From the NCBI GenBank assembly GCA_963580455.1, contig OY756960.1, positions 9,610,001 to 9,674,000 of the forward strand: a stretch of 64,000 bases of DNA. The letters are read 5' to 3'. The DNA comes from Euonymus europaeus (taxonomy: Eukaryota > Streptophyta > Magnoliopsida > Celastrales > Celastraceae). Positions 37,801 through 50,997 of this stretch are shown in pieces; positions within the stretch are counted from its first letter, which is position 1, and each line of letters starts with the position of its first letter. Under the pieces are notes generated by a model. The model was not told where the DNA came from, ran no database searches, and was given only the letters and a program-made list of their open reading frames with translations. A program made the position numbers and the translations under genes.

Positions 37801-39783
37801 AAACCGTTAAAGGCTCCTCCATAGATAGAGTTTAGCAACTTCTGACCATCAAAGATGCTCGGTGTACACTTTTTATTGTTCTTCTATGTCAAATTTTACG
37901 AGTATAAGCTTCGTAGATTATTTCGATGCCAAAACACTACATATCTATGCCAAATGGACAAAAACCGTTAAAAGCTCCTCCATAGATAGAGTTGAGCAAC
38001 TTCGGACCATCAAAGTTGCTCGGTGTACACATTTTATTGTTCTTTTATGTCAAATTTTACGAGTACAACTTCCTAGATTATTTCGATTCCAAAACACCAA
38101 CTTTCTATGACAAATGGACAAAAACCGTTAAAGCTCCTCCATAGATAGAGTTGAGCAAATTCGGACCATTAATGTTGCTCGGTGTACACTTTTTATTGTT
38201 CTTCTATGTCAAATTTTACGAGTATAAGCTTCCTAGATTATCTCGATGGCAAAAAACCACCTTTCTTCGACAAATGGATAAAAACCGATAAAAGTTCCAC
38301 CATAAATAGAGTTGAGCAACTTCGGACCATCAAAGTTGCTCGGTGTACACATTTTATTGTTTTTCTATGTCAAATTTTATAGTATAAGCTTCCTAGATTA
38401 TTTCGATGCCAAAAAACCAACTTTCTTTGACAAATGGAGAAAAACCGTTAAAAGCTCCACCATAGATAGAGTTGAGCAACTTCGGACCATCGAAGTTGCT
38501 CGGTGTACACATTTTATTGTTATTTTATGTCAAATTTTACGAGTATAACTTCCTAGATTATTTCGATGCCAAAACACCAACTTTCTATGCCAAATGGATA
38601 AAAGCCGTTAAAAGCTCCTCCATAGATAGAGTTGAGCAACTTCGGACCATCAAAGTTGCTCGGTGTACACTTTTTATTGTTCTTCTATGTCAAATTTTAC
38701 GTGTATACGCTTCCTAGATTAGTTCGATGCCAAAACACCTCATATCTATGCCAAATGGACAAAAACCGTTAAAAGCTCCTCCATAGATAGAGTTGAGTAA
38801 ATTCGGACCATGAAAGTCGCTCGGTGTACACTTTTTATTGTTCTTTTATGTCAAATTTTACGAGCATAACTTCCTAGATTATTTCGATTCCAAAACACCA
38901 ACTTTCTATGACAAATGGACAAAAACCGTTAAAGCTCCTCCATAGATAGAGTTGAGCAACTTCGGACCATCAATGTTGCTCGGTGTACACTTTTTATTGT
39001 TCTTCTACGTCAAATTTTACGAGTATAAGCTTCGTAGATTATTTCGATGCCAAAACACTACATATCTATGCCAAATGGACAAAAACCGTTAAAAGCTCCT
39101 CCATAGATAGAGTTGAGCAACTTCGGACCATCAAAGTTGCTCGGTGTACACATTTTATTGTTCTTTTATGTCAAATTTTATGAGTACAACTTCCTAGATT
39201 ATTTCGATTCCAAAACATCAACTTTCTATGACAAATGGACAAAAACCGTTAAAGCTCCTCCATAGATAGAGTTGAGCAAATTCGGACCATTAATGTTGCT
39301 TGGTGTACACTTTTTATTGTTCTTCTATGTCAAATTTTACGAGTATAACTTCCTAGATTTTTTCGATTCCAAAACACCAACTTTCTATGCCAAATGGACA
39401 AAAACAGTTAAAAGCTCCTCCATAGATAGAGTTGAGCAAATTCGGACCATGAAAGTTGCTCGGTGTACACTTTTTATTGTTCTTCTATGTCAAATTTTAC
39501 GTGTATAAGCTTCCTAGATTAGTTCGATGCCAAAACACCTCATATCTATGCCAAATGGACAAAAACCGTTAAAATCTCCTCCATAGATAGAGTTGAGTAA
39601 ATTCGGACCATGAAAGTCGCTCGGTGTACACTTTTTATTGTTCTTTTATGTCAAATTTTACGAGTATAAGCTTCCTAGATTATCTCGATGCCAAAAAACC
39701 ACCTTTCTTCGACAAATGGACAAAAACCATTAAAGCTCCTCCATAGATAGAGTTGAGCAACTTCGGACCATCAATGTTGCTCG
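34851..39783 (+). repeat. Transitional mosaic of HOR fragments (classes A-H, K, L)
   Basis: About 31 monomers contain incomplete versions of the HORs that follow. The string C-D-E-F-G-A-B occurs at 36,581 and again at 38,182 (offset 1,601 bp, 10 monomers). L followed by C at 36,420-36,780 matches the L-C junction of the 12-mer HOR at 46,834. A C-to-B chimeric monomer (C marks at the start, CCATTAAAGCTCC at the end) lies at about 39,625-39,783. No non-satellite DNA is seen. Confidence 0.75.
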
Positions 39784-39943
39784 GTGTACACTTTTTATTG
39801 TTTTTCTATGTCAAATTTTATAGTATAAGCTTCCTAGATTATTTCGATGCCAAAACACCTCATATCTATGCCAAATGGACAAAAACCGTTAAAAGCTCCT
39901 CCATAGATAGAGTTGAGTAAATTCGGACCATGAAAGTCGCTCG
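39784..39943 (+). repeat. Chimeric D/F monomer (left flank of 8-mer HOR)
   Basis: The first half is class D (TTTTATAGTATAAGC) and the second half class F (CACCTCATATC, GAGTAAATTCGG, AAAGTCGCTC). The switch lies within the shared TTTCGATGCCAAAA. This is the expected product of an exchange between misaligned monomers, and the monomer length (160 bp) is preserved. Confidence 0.8.
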
Positions 39944-42900
39944 GTGTACACTTTTTATTGTTCTTTTATGTCAAATTTTACGAGCATAACTTCCTAGATT
40001 ATTTCGATTCCAAAACACCAACTTTCTATGACAAATGGACAAAAACCGTTAAAGCTCCTCCATAGATAGAGTTGAGCAACTTCGGACCATCAATGTTGCT
40101 CGGTGTACACTTTTTATTGTTCTTCTATGTCAAATTTTACGAGTATAAGCTTCGTAGATTATTTCGATGCCAAAACACTACATATCTATGCCAAATGGAC
40201 AAAAACCGTTAAAAGCTCCTCCATAGATAGAGTTGAGCAACTTCGGACCATCAATGTTGCTCGGTGTACACTTTTTATTGTTCTTCTATGTCAAATTTTA
40301 CGAGTATAAGCTTCGTAGATTATTTCGATGCCAAAACACTACATATCTATGCCAAATGGACAAAAACCGTTAAAAGCTCCTCCATAGATAGAGTTGAGCA
40401 ACTTCGGACCATCAAAGTTGCTCGGTGTACACATTTTATTGTTCTTTTATGTCAAATTTTACGAGTACAACTTCCTAGATTATTTCGATTCCAAAACACC
40501 AACTTTCTATGACAAATGGACAAAAACCGTTAAAGCTCCTCCATAGATAGAGTTGAGCAAATTCGGACCATTAATGTTGCTCGGTGTACACTTTTTATTG
40601 TTCTTCTATGTCAAATTTTACGAGTATAAGCTTCCTAGATTATCTCGATGCCAAAAAACCACCTTTCTTCGACAAATGGATAAAAACCGATAAAAGTTCC
40701 ACCATAAATAGAGTTGAGCAACTTCGGACCATCAATGTTGCTCGGTGTACACATTTTATTGTTTTTCTATGTCAAATTTTATAGTATAAGCTTCCTAGAT
40801 TATTTCGATGCCAAAAAACCAACTTTCTTTGACAAATGGAGAAAAACCGTTAAAAGCTCCACCATAGATAGAGTTGAGCAACTTCGGACCATCGAAGTTG
40901 CTCGGTGTACACATTTTATTGTTATTTTATGTCAAATTTTACGAGTATAACTTCCTAGATTATTTCGATGCGAAAACACCAACTTTCTATGCCAAATGGA
41001 TAAAAGCCGTTAAAAGCTCCTCCATAGATAGAGTTGAGCAACTTCGGACCATCAAAGTTGCTCGGTGTACACTTTTTATTGTTCTTCTATGTCAAATTTT
41101 ACGTGTATAAGCTTCCTAGATTAGTTCGATGCCAAAACACCTCATATCTATGCCAAATGGACAAAAACCGTTAAAAGCTCCTCCATAGATAGAGTTGAGT
41201 AAATTCGGACCATGAAAGTCGCTCGGTGTACACTTTTTATTGTTCTTTTATGTCAAATTTTACGAGCATAACTTCCTAGATTATTTCGATTCCAAAACAC
41301 CAACTTTCTATGACAAATGGACAAAAACCGTTAAAGCTCCTCCATAGATAGAGTTGAGCAACTTCGGACCATCAATGTTGCTCGGTGTACACTTTTTATT
41401 GTTCTTCTATGTCAAATTTTACGAGTATAAGCTTCGTAGATTATTTCGATGCCAAAACACTACATATCTATGCCAAATGGACAAAAACCGTTAAAAGCTC
41501 CTCCATAGATAGAGTTGAGCAACTTCGGACCATCAATGTTGCTCGGTGTACACTTTTTATTGTTCTTCTATGTCAAATTTTACGAGTATAAGCTTCGTAG
41601 ATTATTTCGATGCCAAAACACTACATATCTATGCCAAATGGACAAAAACCGTTAAAAGCTCCTCCATAGATAGAGTTGAGCAACTTCGGACCATCAAAGT
41701 TGCTCGGTGTACACATTTTATTGTTCTTTTATGTCAAATTTTACGAGTACAACTTCCTAGATTATTTCGATTCCAAAACACCAACTTTCTATGACAAATG
41801 GACAAAAACCGTTAAAGCTCCTCCATAGATAGAGTTGAGCAAATTCGGACCATTAATGTTGCTCGGTGTACACTTTTTATTGTTCTTCTATGTCAAATTT
41901 TACGAGTATAAGCTTCCTAGATTATCTCGATGCCAAAAAACCACCTTTCTTCGACAAATGGATAAAAACCGATAAAAGTTCCACCATAAATAGAGTTGAG
42001 CAACTTCGGACCATCAAAGTTGCTCGGTGTACACATTTTATTGTTTTTCTATGTCAAATTTTATAGTATAAGCTTCCTAGATTATTTCGATGCCAAAAAA
42101 CCAACTTTCTTTGACAAATGGAGAAAAACCGTTAAAAGCTCCACCATAGATAGAGTTGAGCAACTTCGGACCATCGAAGTTGCTCGGTGTACACATTTTA
42201 TTGTTATTTTATGTCAAATTTTACGAGTATAACTTCCTAGATTATTTCGATGCGAAAACACCAACTTTCTATGCCAAATGGATAAAAGCCGTTAAAAGCT
42301 CCTCCATAGATAGAGTTGAGCAACTTCGGACCATCAAAGTTGCTCGGTGTACACTTTTTATTGTTCTTCTATGTCAAATTTTACGTGTATAAGCTTCCTA
42401 GATTAGTTCGATGCCAAAACACCTCATATCTATGCCAAATGGACAAAAACCGTTAAAAGCTCCTCCATAGATAGAGTTGAGTAAATTCGGACCATGAAAG
42501 TCGCTCGGTGTACACTTTTTATTGTTCTTTTATGTCAAATTTTACGAGCATAACTTCCTAGATTATTTCGATTCCAAAACACCAACTTTCTATGACAAAT
42601 GGACAAAAACCGTTAAAGCTCCTCCATAGATAGAGTTGAGCAACTTCGGACCATCAATGTTGCTCGGTGTACACTTTTTATTGTTCTTCTATGTCAAATT
42701 TTACGAGTATAAGCTTCGTAGATTATTTCGATGCCAAAACACTACATATCTATGCCAAATGGACAAAAACCGTTAAAAGCTCCTCCATAGATAGAGTTGA
42801 GCAACTTCGGACCATCAATGTTGCTCGGTGTACACTTTTTATTGTTCTTCTATGTCAAATTTTACGAGTATAAGCTTCGTAGATTATTTCGATGCCAAAA

Positions 42901-45872
42901 CACTACATATCTATGCCAAATGGACAAAAACCGTTAAAAGCTCCTCCATAGATAGAGTTGAGCAACTTCGGACCATCAAAGTTGCTCGGTGTACACATTT
43001 TATTGTTCTTTTATGTCAAATTTTACGAGTACAACTTCCTAGATTATTTCGATTCCAAAACACCAACTTTCTATGACAAATGGACAAAAACCGTTAAAGC
43101 TCCTCCATAGATAGAGTTGAGCAAATTCGGACCATTAATGTTGCTCGGTGTACACTTTTTATTGTTCTTCTATGTCAAATTTTACGAGTATAAGCTTCCT
43201 AGATTATCTCGATGCCAAAAAACCACCTTTCTTCGACAAATGGATAAAAACCGATAAAAGTTCCACCATAAATAGAGTTGAGCAACTTCGGACCATCAAA
43301 GTTGCTCGGTGTACACATTTTATTGTTTTTCTATGTCAAATTTTATAGTATAAGCTTCCTAGATTATTTCGATGCCAAAAAACCAACTTTCTTTGACAAA
43401 TGGAGAAAAACCGTTAAAAGCTCCACCATAGATAGAGTTGAGCAACTTCGGACCATCGAAGTTGCTCGGTGTACACATTTTATTGTTATTTTATGTCAAA
43501 TTTTACGAGTATAACTTCCTAGATTATTTCGATGCGAAAACACCAACTTTCTATGCCAAATGGATAAAAGCCGTTAAAAGCTCCTCCATAGATAGAGTTG
43601 AGCAACTTCGGACCATCAAAGTTGCTCGGTGTACACTTTTTATTGTTCTTCTATGTCAAATTTTACGTGTATAAGCTTCCTAGATTAGTTCGATGCCAAA
43701 ACACCTCATATCTATGCCAAATGGACAAAAACCGTTAAAAGCTCCTCCATAGATAGAGTTGAGTAAATTCGGACCATGAAAGTCGCTCGGTGTACACTTT
43801 TTATTGTTCTTTTATGTCAAATTTTACGAGCATAACTTCCTAGATTATTTCGATTCCAAAACACCAACTTTCTATGACAAATGGACAAAAACCGTTAAAG
43901 CTCCTCCATAGATAGAGTTGAGCAACTTCGGACCATCAATGTTGCTCGGTGTACACTTTTTATTGTTCTTCTATGTCAAATTTTACGAGTATAAGCTTCG
44001 TAGATTATTTCGATGCCAAAACACTACATATCTATGCCAAATGGACAAAAACCGTTAAAAGCTCCTCCATAGATAGAGTTGAGCAACTTCGGACCATCAA
44101 TGTTGCTCGGTGTACACTTTTTATTGTTCTTCTATGTCAAATTTTACGAGTATAAGCTTCGTAGATTATTTCGATGCCAAAACACTACATATCTATGCCA
44201 AATGGACAAAAACCGTTAAAAGCTCCTCCATAGATAGAGTTGAGCAACTTCGGACCATCAAAGTTGCTCGGTGTACACATTTTATTGTTCTTTTATGTCA
44301 AATTTTACGAGTACAACTTCCTAGATTATTTCGATTCCAAAATACCAACTTTCTATGACAAATGGACAAAAACCGTTAAAGCTCCTCCATAGATAGAGTT
44401 GAGCAAATTCGGACCATTAATGTTGCTCGGTGTACACTTTTTATTGTTCTTCTATGTCAAATTTTACGAGTATAAGCTTCCTAGATTATCTCGATGCCAA
44501 AAAACCACCTTTCTTCGACAAATGGATAAAAACCGATAAAAGTTCCACCATAAATAGAGTTGAGCAACTTCGGACCATCAAAGTTGCTCGGTGTACACAT
44601 TTTATTGTTTTTCTATGTCAAATTTTATAGTATAAGCTTCCTAGATTATTTCGATGCCAAAAAACCAACTTTCTTTGACAAATGGAGAAAAACCGTTAAA
44701 AGCTCCACCATAGATAGAGTTGAGCAACTTCGGACCATCGAAGTTGCTCGGTGTACACATTTTATTGTTATTTTATGTCAAATTTTACGAGTATAACTTC
44801 CTAGATTATTTCGATGCGAAAACACCAACTTTCTATGCCAAATGGATAAAAGCCGTTAAAAGCTCCTCCATAGATAGAGTTGAGCAACTTCGGACCATCA
44901 AAGTTGCTCGGTGTACACTTTTTATTGTTCTTCTATGTCAAATTTTACGTGTATAAGCTTCCTAGATTAGTTCGATGCCAAAACACCTCATATCTATGCC
45001 AAATGGACAAAAACCGTTAAAAGCTCCTCCATAGATAGAGTTGAGTAAATTCGGACCATGAAAGTCGCTCGGTGTACACTTTTTATTGTTCTTTTATGTC
45101 AAATTTTACGAGCATAACTTCCTAGATTATTTCGATTCCAAAACACCAACTTTCTATGACAAATGGACAAAAACCGTTAAAGCTCCTCCATAGATAGAGT
45201 TGAGCAACTTCGGACCATCAATGTTGCTCGGTGTACACTTTTTATTGTTCTTCTATGTCAAATTTTACGAGTATAAGCTTCGTAGATTATTTCGATGCCA
45301 AAACACTACATATCTATGCCAAATGGACAAAAACCGTTAAAAGCTCCTCCATAGATAGAGTTGAGCAACTTCGGACCATCAATGTTGCTCGGTGTACACT
45401 TTTTATTGTTCTTCTATGTCAAATTTTACGAGTATAAGCTTCGTAGATTATTTCGATGCCAAAACACTACATATCTATGCCAAATGGACAAAAACCGTTA
45501 AAAGCTCCTCCATAGATAGAGTTGAGCAACTTCGGACCATCAAAGTTGCTCGGTGTACACATTTTATTGTTCTTTTATGTCAAATTTTACGAGTACAACT
45601 TCCTAGATTATTTCGATTCCAAAATACCAACTTTCTATGACAAATGGACAAAAACCGTTAAAGCTCCTCCATAGATAGAGTTGAGCAAATTCGGACCATT
45701 AATGTTGCTCGGTGTACACTTTTTATTGTTCTTCTATGTCAAATTTTACGAGTATAAGCTTCCTAGATTATCTCGATGCCAAAAAACCACCTTTCTTCGA
45801 CAAATGGATAAAAACCGATAAAAGTTCCACCATAAATAGAGTTGAGCAACTTCGGACCATCAAAGTTGCTCG
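39944..45872 (+). repeat. 8-monomer higher-order repeat, 1,282 bp, more than four copies
   Basis: The monomer order A-A-B-C-D-E-F-G repeats with an exact 1,282-bp period: 40,103, 41,385, 42,667, 43,949 and 45,231 (last copy broken after C). The sum fits eight monomers of 159-161 bp. Copies are almost identical by eye. Copies 4 and 5 share AAAATACCAAC (44,339 and 45,621) where the earlier copies have AAAACACCAAC, and copy 1 alone has CATCAATGTTGC at its C/D boundary. Such nested variants show stepwise amplification. Confidence 0.93.
40396..40423. other. 28-bp dyad, right-array exemplar
   Basis: GAGCAACTT at 40,396-40,404 and AAGTTGCTC at 40,415-40,423 form a perfect 9-bp inverted repeat around a 10-base loop. 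In class F the arms are GAGTAAATT and AAGTCGCTC, no longer complementary through the stem. In monomers ending CATCAATGTTGCTC one inner base pair is lost. Dyad integrity is therefore a property of monomer class and of position in the HOR. Confidence 0.85.
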
Positions 45873-46032
45873 GTGTACACATTTTATTGTTTTTCTATGT
45901 CAAATTTTATAGTATAAGCTTCCTAGATTATTTCGATGCCAAAACACCTCATATCTATGCCAAATGGACAAAAACCGTTAAAAGCTCCTCCATAGATAGA
46001 GTTGAGCAAATTCGGACAATGAAAGTCGCTCG
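45873..46032 (+). repeat. Chimeric D/F monomer (right flank of 8-mer HOR)
   Basis: This shows the same class switch as at 39,784-39,943, D in the first half and F-like in the second, within the same short identical tract. The 3' part differs slightly (GAGCAAATTCGGACAATG instead of GAGTAAATTCGGACCATG), so the two chimeras are related but not identical. Confidence 0.8.
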
Positions 46033-46994
46033 GTGTACACTTTTTATTGTTCTTCTATGTCAAATTTTACGAGTATAAGCTTCGTAGATTATTTCGATGC
46101 CAAAACACAACATATCTATGCCAAACAGACAAAAACCGTTAAAAGCTCCTCCATAGAAAGAGTTGAGCAACTTCGGACCATGAAAGTTGCTCGGTGTACA
46201 CTTTTTATTGTTCTTCTTTGTCAAATTTTATGTGTATAAGCTTCCTAGATTGTTCGATGCCAAAACACCTCATATCTATGCCAAATGGACAAAAACCGTT
46301 AAAAGCTCCTCCATAGATAGAGTTGAGCAACTTCGGACCATCAAAGTTGCTCGGTGTACACATTTTATTGTTCTCTTATTTCAAATTTTACGAGTATAAC
46401 TTCGTAGATTATTACGATTCTAAAACACCAACTTTTTATGACAAATGGACAAAAACCGTTAAAGCTCCTCCATAGATAGAGTTGAGCAACTTCGGACCAT
46501 CAATGTTGCTCGGTGTACACATTTTATTGTTCTTCTATGTCAAATTTTACGAGTATAACTTCCTAGATTATTTCGATTCCAAAACACCAACTTTCTATGC
46601 CATATGGAATAAAACCGTTAAAAGCTCCTCCATAGATAGAGTTGAGCAAATTCGGACCATGAAAGTTGCTCGGTGTACACTTTTTATTGTTCTTCTATGT
46701 CAAATTTTACGAGTATAAGCTTCGTAGATTATTTCGATGCCAAAACACAACATATCTATGCCAAACAGACAAAAACCGTTAAAAGATCCTCCATAGAAAG
46801 AGTTGAGCAACTTCGGACCATGAAAGTTGCTCGGTGTACACTTTTTATTGTTCTTCTATGTCAAATTTTATGTGTATAAGATTCCTAGATTACTTCGATG
46901 CCAAAACACTACATATCTATGCCAAACAGTCAAAAACCGTTAAAAGCTCCTCCATAGATAGAGTTGAGCAACTTCGGACCATAAAAGTTGCTCG
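46033..46994 (+). repeat. Transition between 8-mer and 12-mer HOR
   Basis: Six monomers: K-like, an F-like one with a 2-bp deletion (TAGATTGTTCGATG at 46,246), I-like (TTACGATTCTAAAAC), J-like (CATATGGAATAAAACC), K and L. The K monomer at 46,033 recurs at 46,673. The deletion variant reappears far downstream at 59,218 and 62,108 in the alpha version of the terminal HOR. Confidence 0.7.
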
Positions 46995-48916
46995 GTGTAC
47001 ACTTTTTATTGTTCTTCTATGTCAAATTTTACGAGTATAAGCTTCCTAGATTATCTCGATGCCAAAAAACCACCTTTCTTCGACAAATGGACAAAAACCG
47101 ATAAAAGCTACACCATAAATAGAGTTGAGCAACTTCGGACCATCAAAGTTGCTCGGTGTACACATTTTATTGTTTTTCTATGTCAAATTTTATAGTATAA
47201 GCTTCCTAGATTATTTCGATGCCAAAAAACCAACTTTCTTTGACAAATGGAGAAAAACCGTTAAAAGCTCCACCATGGATAGAGTTGAGCAACTTCGGAC
47301 CATCGAAGTTGCTCGGTGTACACATTTTATTGTTATTTTATGTCAAATTTTACGAGTGTAACTTCCTAGATTATTTCGATGACAAAACACCAACTTTCTA
47401 TGCCAAATGGATAAAAGCCATTAAAAGCTCCTCCATAGATAGAGTTGAGCAACTTCGGACCATCAAAGTTGCTCGGTGTACACTTTTTATTGTTCTTCTA
47501 TGTCAAATTTTACGTGTATAAGCTTCCTAGATTAGTTCGATGCCAAAACACCTCATATCTATGCCAAATGGACAAAAACAGTTAAAAGCTCCTCCATAGA
47601 TAGAGTTGAGTAAATTCGGACCATGAAAGTCGCTCGGTGTACACTTTTTATTGTTCTTTTATGTCAAATTTTACGAGCATAACTTCCTAGATTATTTCGA
47701 TTCCACAACACCAACTTTCTATGACAAATGGACAAAAACCGTTAAAGCTCCTCCATAGATAGAGTTGAGCAACTTCGGACCATCAATGTTGCTCGGTGTA
47801 AACTTTTTATTGTTCTTCTATGTCAAATTTTACGAGTATAAGCTTCGTAGATTATTTCGATGCCAAAACACTACATATCTATGCCAAATGGACAAAAACC
47901 GTTAAAAGCTCCTCCATAGATAGAGTTGAGCAACTTCGGACCATCAAAGTTGCTCGGTGTACACATTTTATTGTTCTTTTATGTCAAATTTTACGAGTAC
48001 AACTTCCTAGATTATTTCGATTCCAAAACACCAACTTTCTATGACAAATGGACAAAAACCGTTAAAGCTCCTCCATAGAAAGAGTTGAGCAAATTCGGAC
48101 CATCAATGTTGCTCGTTGTACACTTTTTATTGTTCTTCTATTTCAAATTTTATGAGTATAACTTCCTAGATTTTTTCGATTCCAAAACACCAACTTTCTA
48201 TGCCAAATGGACAAAAACAGTTAAAAGCTCCTCCATAGAGAGAGTTGAGCAACTTCGGACCATCAAAGTTGCTCGGTGTACACATTTTATTGTTCTCTTA
48301 TGTCAAATTTTACGAGTATAACTTCCTAGATTATTACGATTCTAAAACACCAACTTTCAATGACAAATGGACAAAAACCGTTAAAGCTCCTCCATAGATA
48401 GAGTTGAGCAACTTCGGACCATCAATGTTGCTCGGTGTACACTTTTTATTGTTCTTCTATGTCAAATTTTATGAGTATAACTTCCTAGATTATTTCGATT
48501 CCAAAACACCAACTTTCTATGCCAAATGGATAAAAGCCGTTATAAGCTCCTCCATAGATAGAGTTGAGCAAATTCGGACCATGAAAGTTGCTCGGTGTAC
48601 ACTTTTTATTGTTCTTCTATGTCAAATTTTACGAGTATAAGCTTCGTAGATTATTTCGATGCCAAAACACTACATATCTATGCCAAACAGACAAAAACCG
48701 TTAAAAGCTCCTCCATAGAAAGAGTTGAGCAACTTCGGACCATGAAAGTTGCTCGGTGTACACTTTTTATTGTTCTTCTATGTCAAATTTTATGTGTATA
48801 AGATTCCTAGATTACTTCGATGCCAAAACACTACATATCTATGCCAAACGGACAAAAACCGTTAAAAGCTCCTCCATAGATAGAGTTGAGCAACTTCGGA
48901 CCATAAAAGTTGCTCG
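46995..48916 (+). repeat. 12-monomer HOR, copy 1 (1,922 bp)
   Basis: Monomer order C-D-E-F-G-A-B-H-I-J-K-L. The I monomer (CTCTTATG, TTATTACGATTCT) is present once, at 48,276-48,434. The next C begins exactly 1,922 bp after the first. Private changes are present, such as GCTACACC (47,108) and GGTGTAAACTTTT (47,797). Confidence 0.9.
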
Positions 48917-50997
48917 GTGTACACTTTTTATTGTTCTTCTATGTCAAATTTTACGAGTATAAGCTTCCTAGATTATCTCGATGCCAAAAAACCACCTTTC
49001 TTCGACAAATGGACAAAAACCGATAAAAGCTCCACCATAAATAGAGTTGAGCAACTTCGGACCATCAAAGTTGCTCGGTGTACACATTTTATTGTTTTTC
49101 TATGTCAAATTTTATAGTATAAGCTTCCTAGATTATTTCGATGCCAAAAAACCAACTTTCTTTGACAAATGGAGAAAAACCGTTAAAAGCTCCACCATGG
49201 ATAGAGTTGAGCAACTTCGGACCATCGAAGTTGCTCGGTGTACACATTTTATTGTTATTTTATGTCAAATTTTACGAGTGTAACTTCCTAGATTATTTCG
49301 ATGACAAAACACCAACTTTCTATGCCAAATGGATAAAAGCCGTTAAAAGCTCCTCCATAGATAGAGTTGAGCAACTTCGGACCGTCAAAGTTGCTCGGTG
49401 TACACTTTTTATTGTTCTTCTATGTCAAATTTTACGTGTATAAGCTTCCTAGATTAGTTCGATGCCAAAACACCTCATATCTATGCCAAATGGACAAAAA
49501 CCGTTAAAAGCTCCTCCATAGATAGAGTTGAGTAAATTCGGACCATGAAAGTCGCTCGGTGTACACTTTTTATTGTTCTTTTATGTCAAATTTTACGAGC
49601 ATAACTTCCTAGATTATTTCGATTCCAAAACACCAACTTTCTATGACAAATGGACAAAAACCGTTAAAGCTCCTCCATAGATAGAGTTGAGCAACTTCGG
49701 ACCATCAATGTTGCTCGGTGTACACTTTTTATTGTTCTTCTATGTCAAATTTTACGAGTATAAGCTTCGTAGATTATTTCGATGCCAAAACACTACATAT
49801 CTATGCCAAATGGACAAAAACCGTTAAAAGCTCCTCCATAGATAGAGTTGAGCAACTTCGGACCATCAAAGTTGCTCGGTGTACACATTTTATTGTTCTT
49901 TTATGTCAAATTTTACTAGTACAACTTCCTAGATTATTTCGATTCCAAAACACCAACTTTCTATGACAAATGGACAAAAACCGTTAAAGCTCCTCCATAG
50001 AAAGAGTTGAGCAAATTCGGACCATCAATGTTGCTCGGTGTACACTTTTTATTGTTCTTCTATGTCAAATTTTATGAGTATAACTTCCTAGATTTTTTCG
50101 ATTCCAAAACACCAACTTTCTATGCCAAATGGACAAAAACAGTTAAAAGCTCCTCCATAGATAGAGTTGAGCATTTTCGGACCATCAAAGTTGCTCGGTG
50201 TACACATTTTATTGTTCTCTTATGTCAAATTTTACGAGTATAACTTCCTAGATTATTACGATTCTAAAACATCAACTTTCTATGACAAATGGACAAAAAC
50301 CGTTAAAGCTCCTCCATAGATAGAGTTGAGCAACTTCGGACCATCAATGTTGCTCGGTGTACACATTTTATTGTTCTCTTATGTCAAATTTTACGAGTAT
50401 AACTTCCTAGATTATTACGATTCTAAAACACCAACTTTCAATGACAAATGGACAAAAACCGTTAAAGCTCCTCCATAGATAGAGTTGAGCAACTTCGGAC
50501 CATCAATGTTGCTCGGTGTACACTTTTTATTGTTCTTCTATGTCAAATTTTATGAGTATAACTTCCTAGATTATTTCGATTCCAAAACACCAACTTTCTA
50601 TGCCAAATGGATAAAAGCCATTATAAGCTCCTCCATAGATAGAGTTGAGCAAATTCGGACCATGAAAGTTGCTCGGTGTACACTTTTTATTGTTCTTCTA
50701 TGTCAAATTTTACGAGTATAAGCTTCGTATATTATTTCGATGCCAAAACACTACATATCTATGCCAAACAGACAAAAACCGTTAAAAGCTCCTCCATAGA
50801 AAGAGTTGAGCAACTTCGGACCATGAAAGTTGCTCGGTGTACACTTTTTATTGTTCTTCTATGTCAAATTTTATGTGTATAAGATTCCTAGATTACTTCG
50901 ATGCCAAAACACTACATATCTATGCCAAATGGACAAAAACCGTTAAAAGCTCCTCCATAGATAGAGTTGAGCAACTTCGGACCATAAAAGTTGCTCG
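48917..50997 (+). repeat. 12-monomer HOR, copy 2, expanded to 13 monomers (2,081 bp)
   Basis: The order is the same as copy 1 but the I monomer is present twice, at 50,198-50,356 and 50,357-50,515, each exactly 159 bp. The 2,081-bp length is the 1,922-bp unit plus one I monomer. The first I carries ACATCAACTTTCTATG, the second ACACCAACTTTCAATG. Confidence 0.92.

Noticed and set aside
40396..40423. CENP-B box within the dyad (TTCGGACCATC resembles the TTCGNNNNANN half)
   Set aside because: The required CGGG half is replaced by AAAG, so only about six of nine core bases match, which is near chance for a repeated sequence. CENP-B box use is not established in plants.
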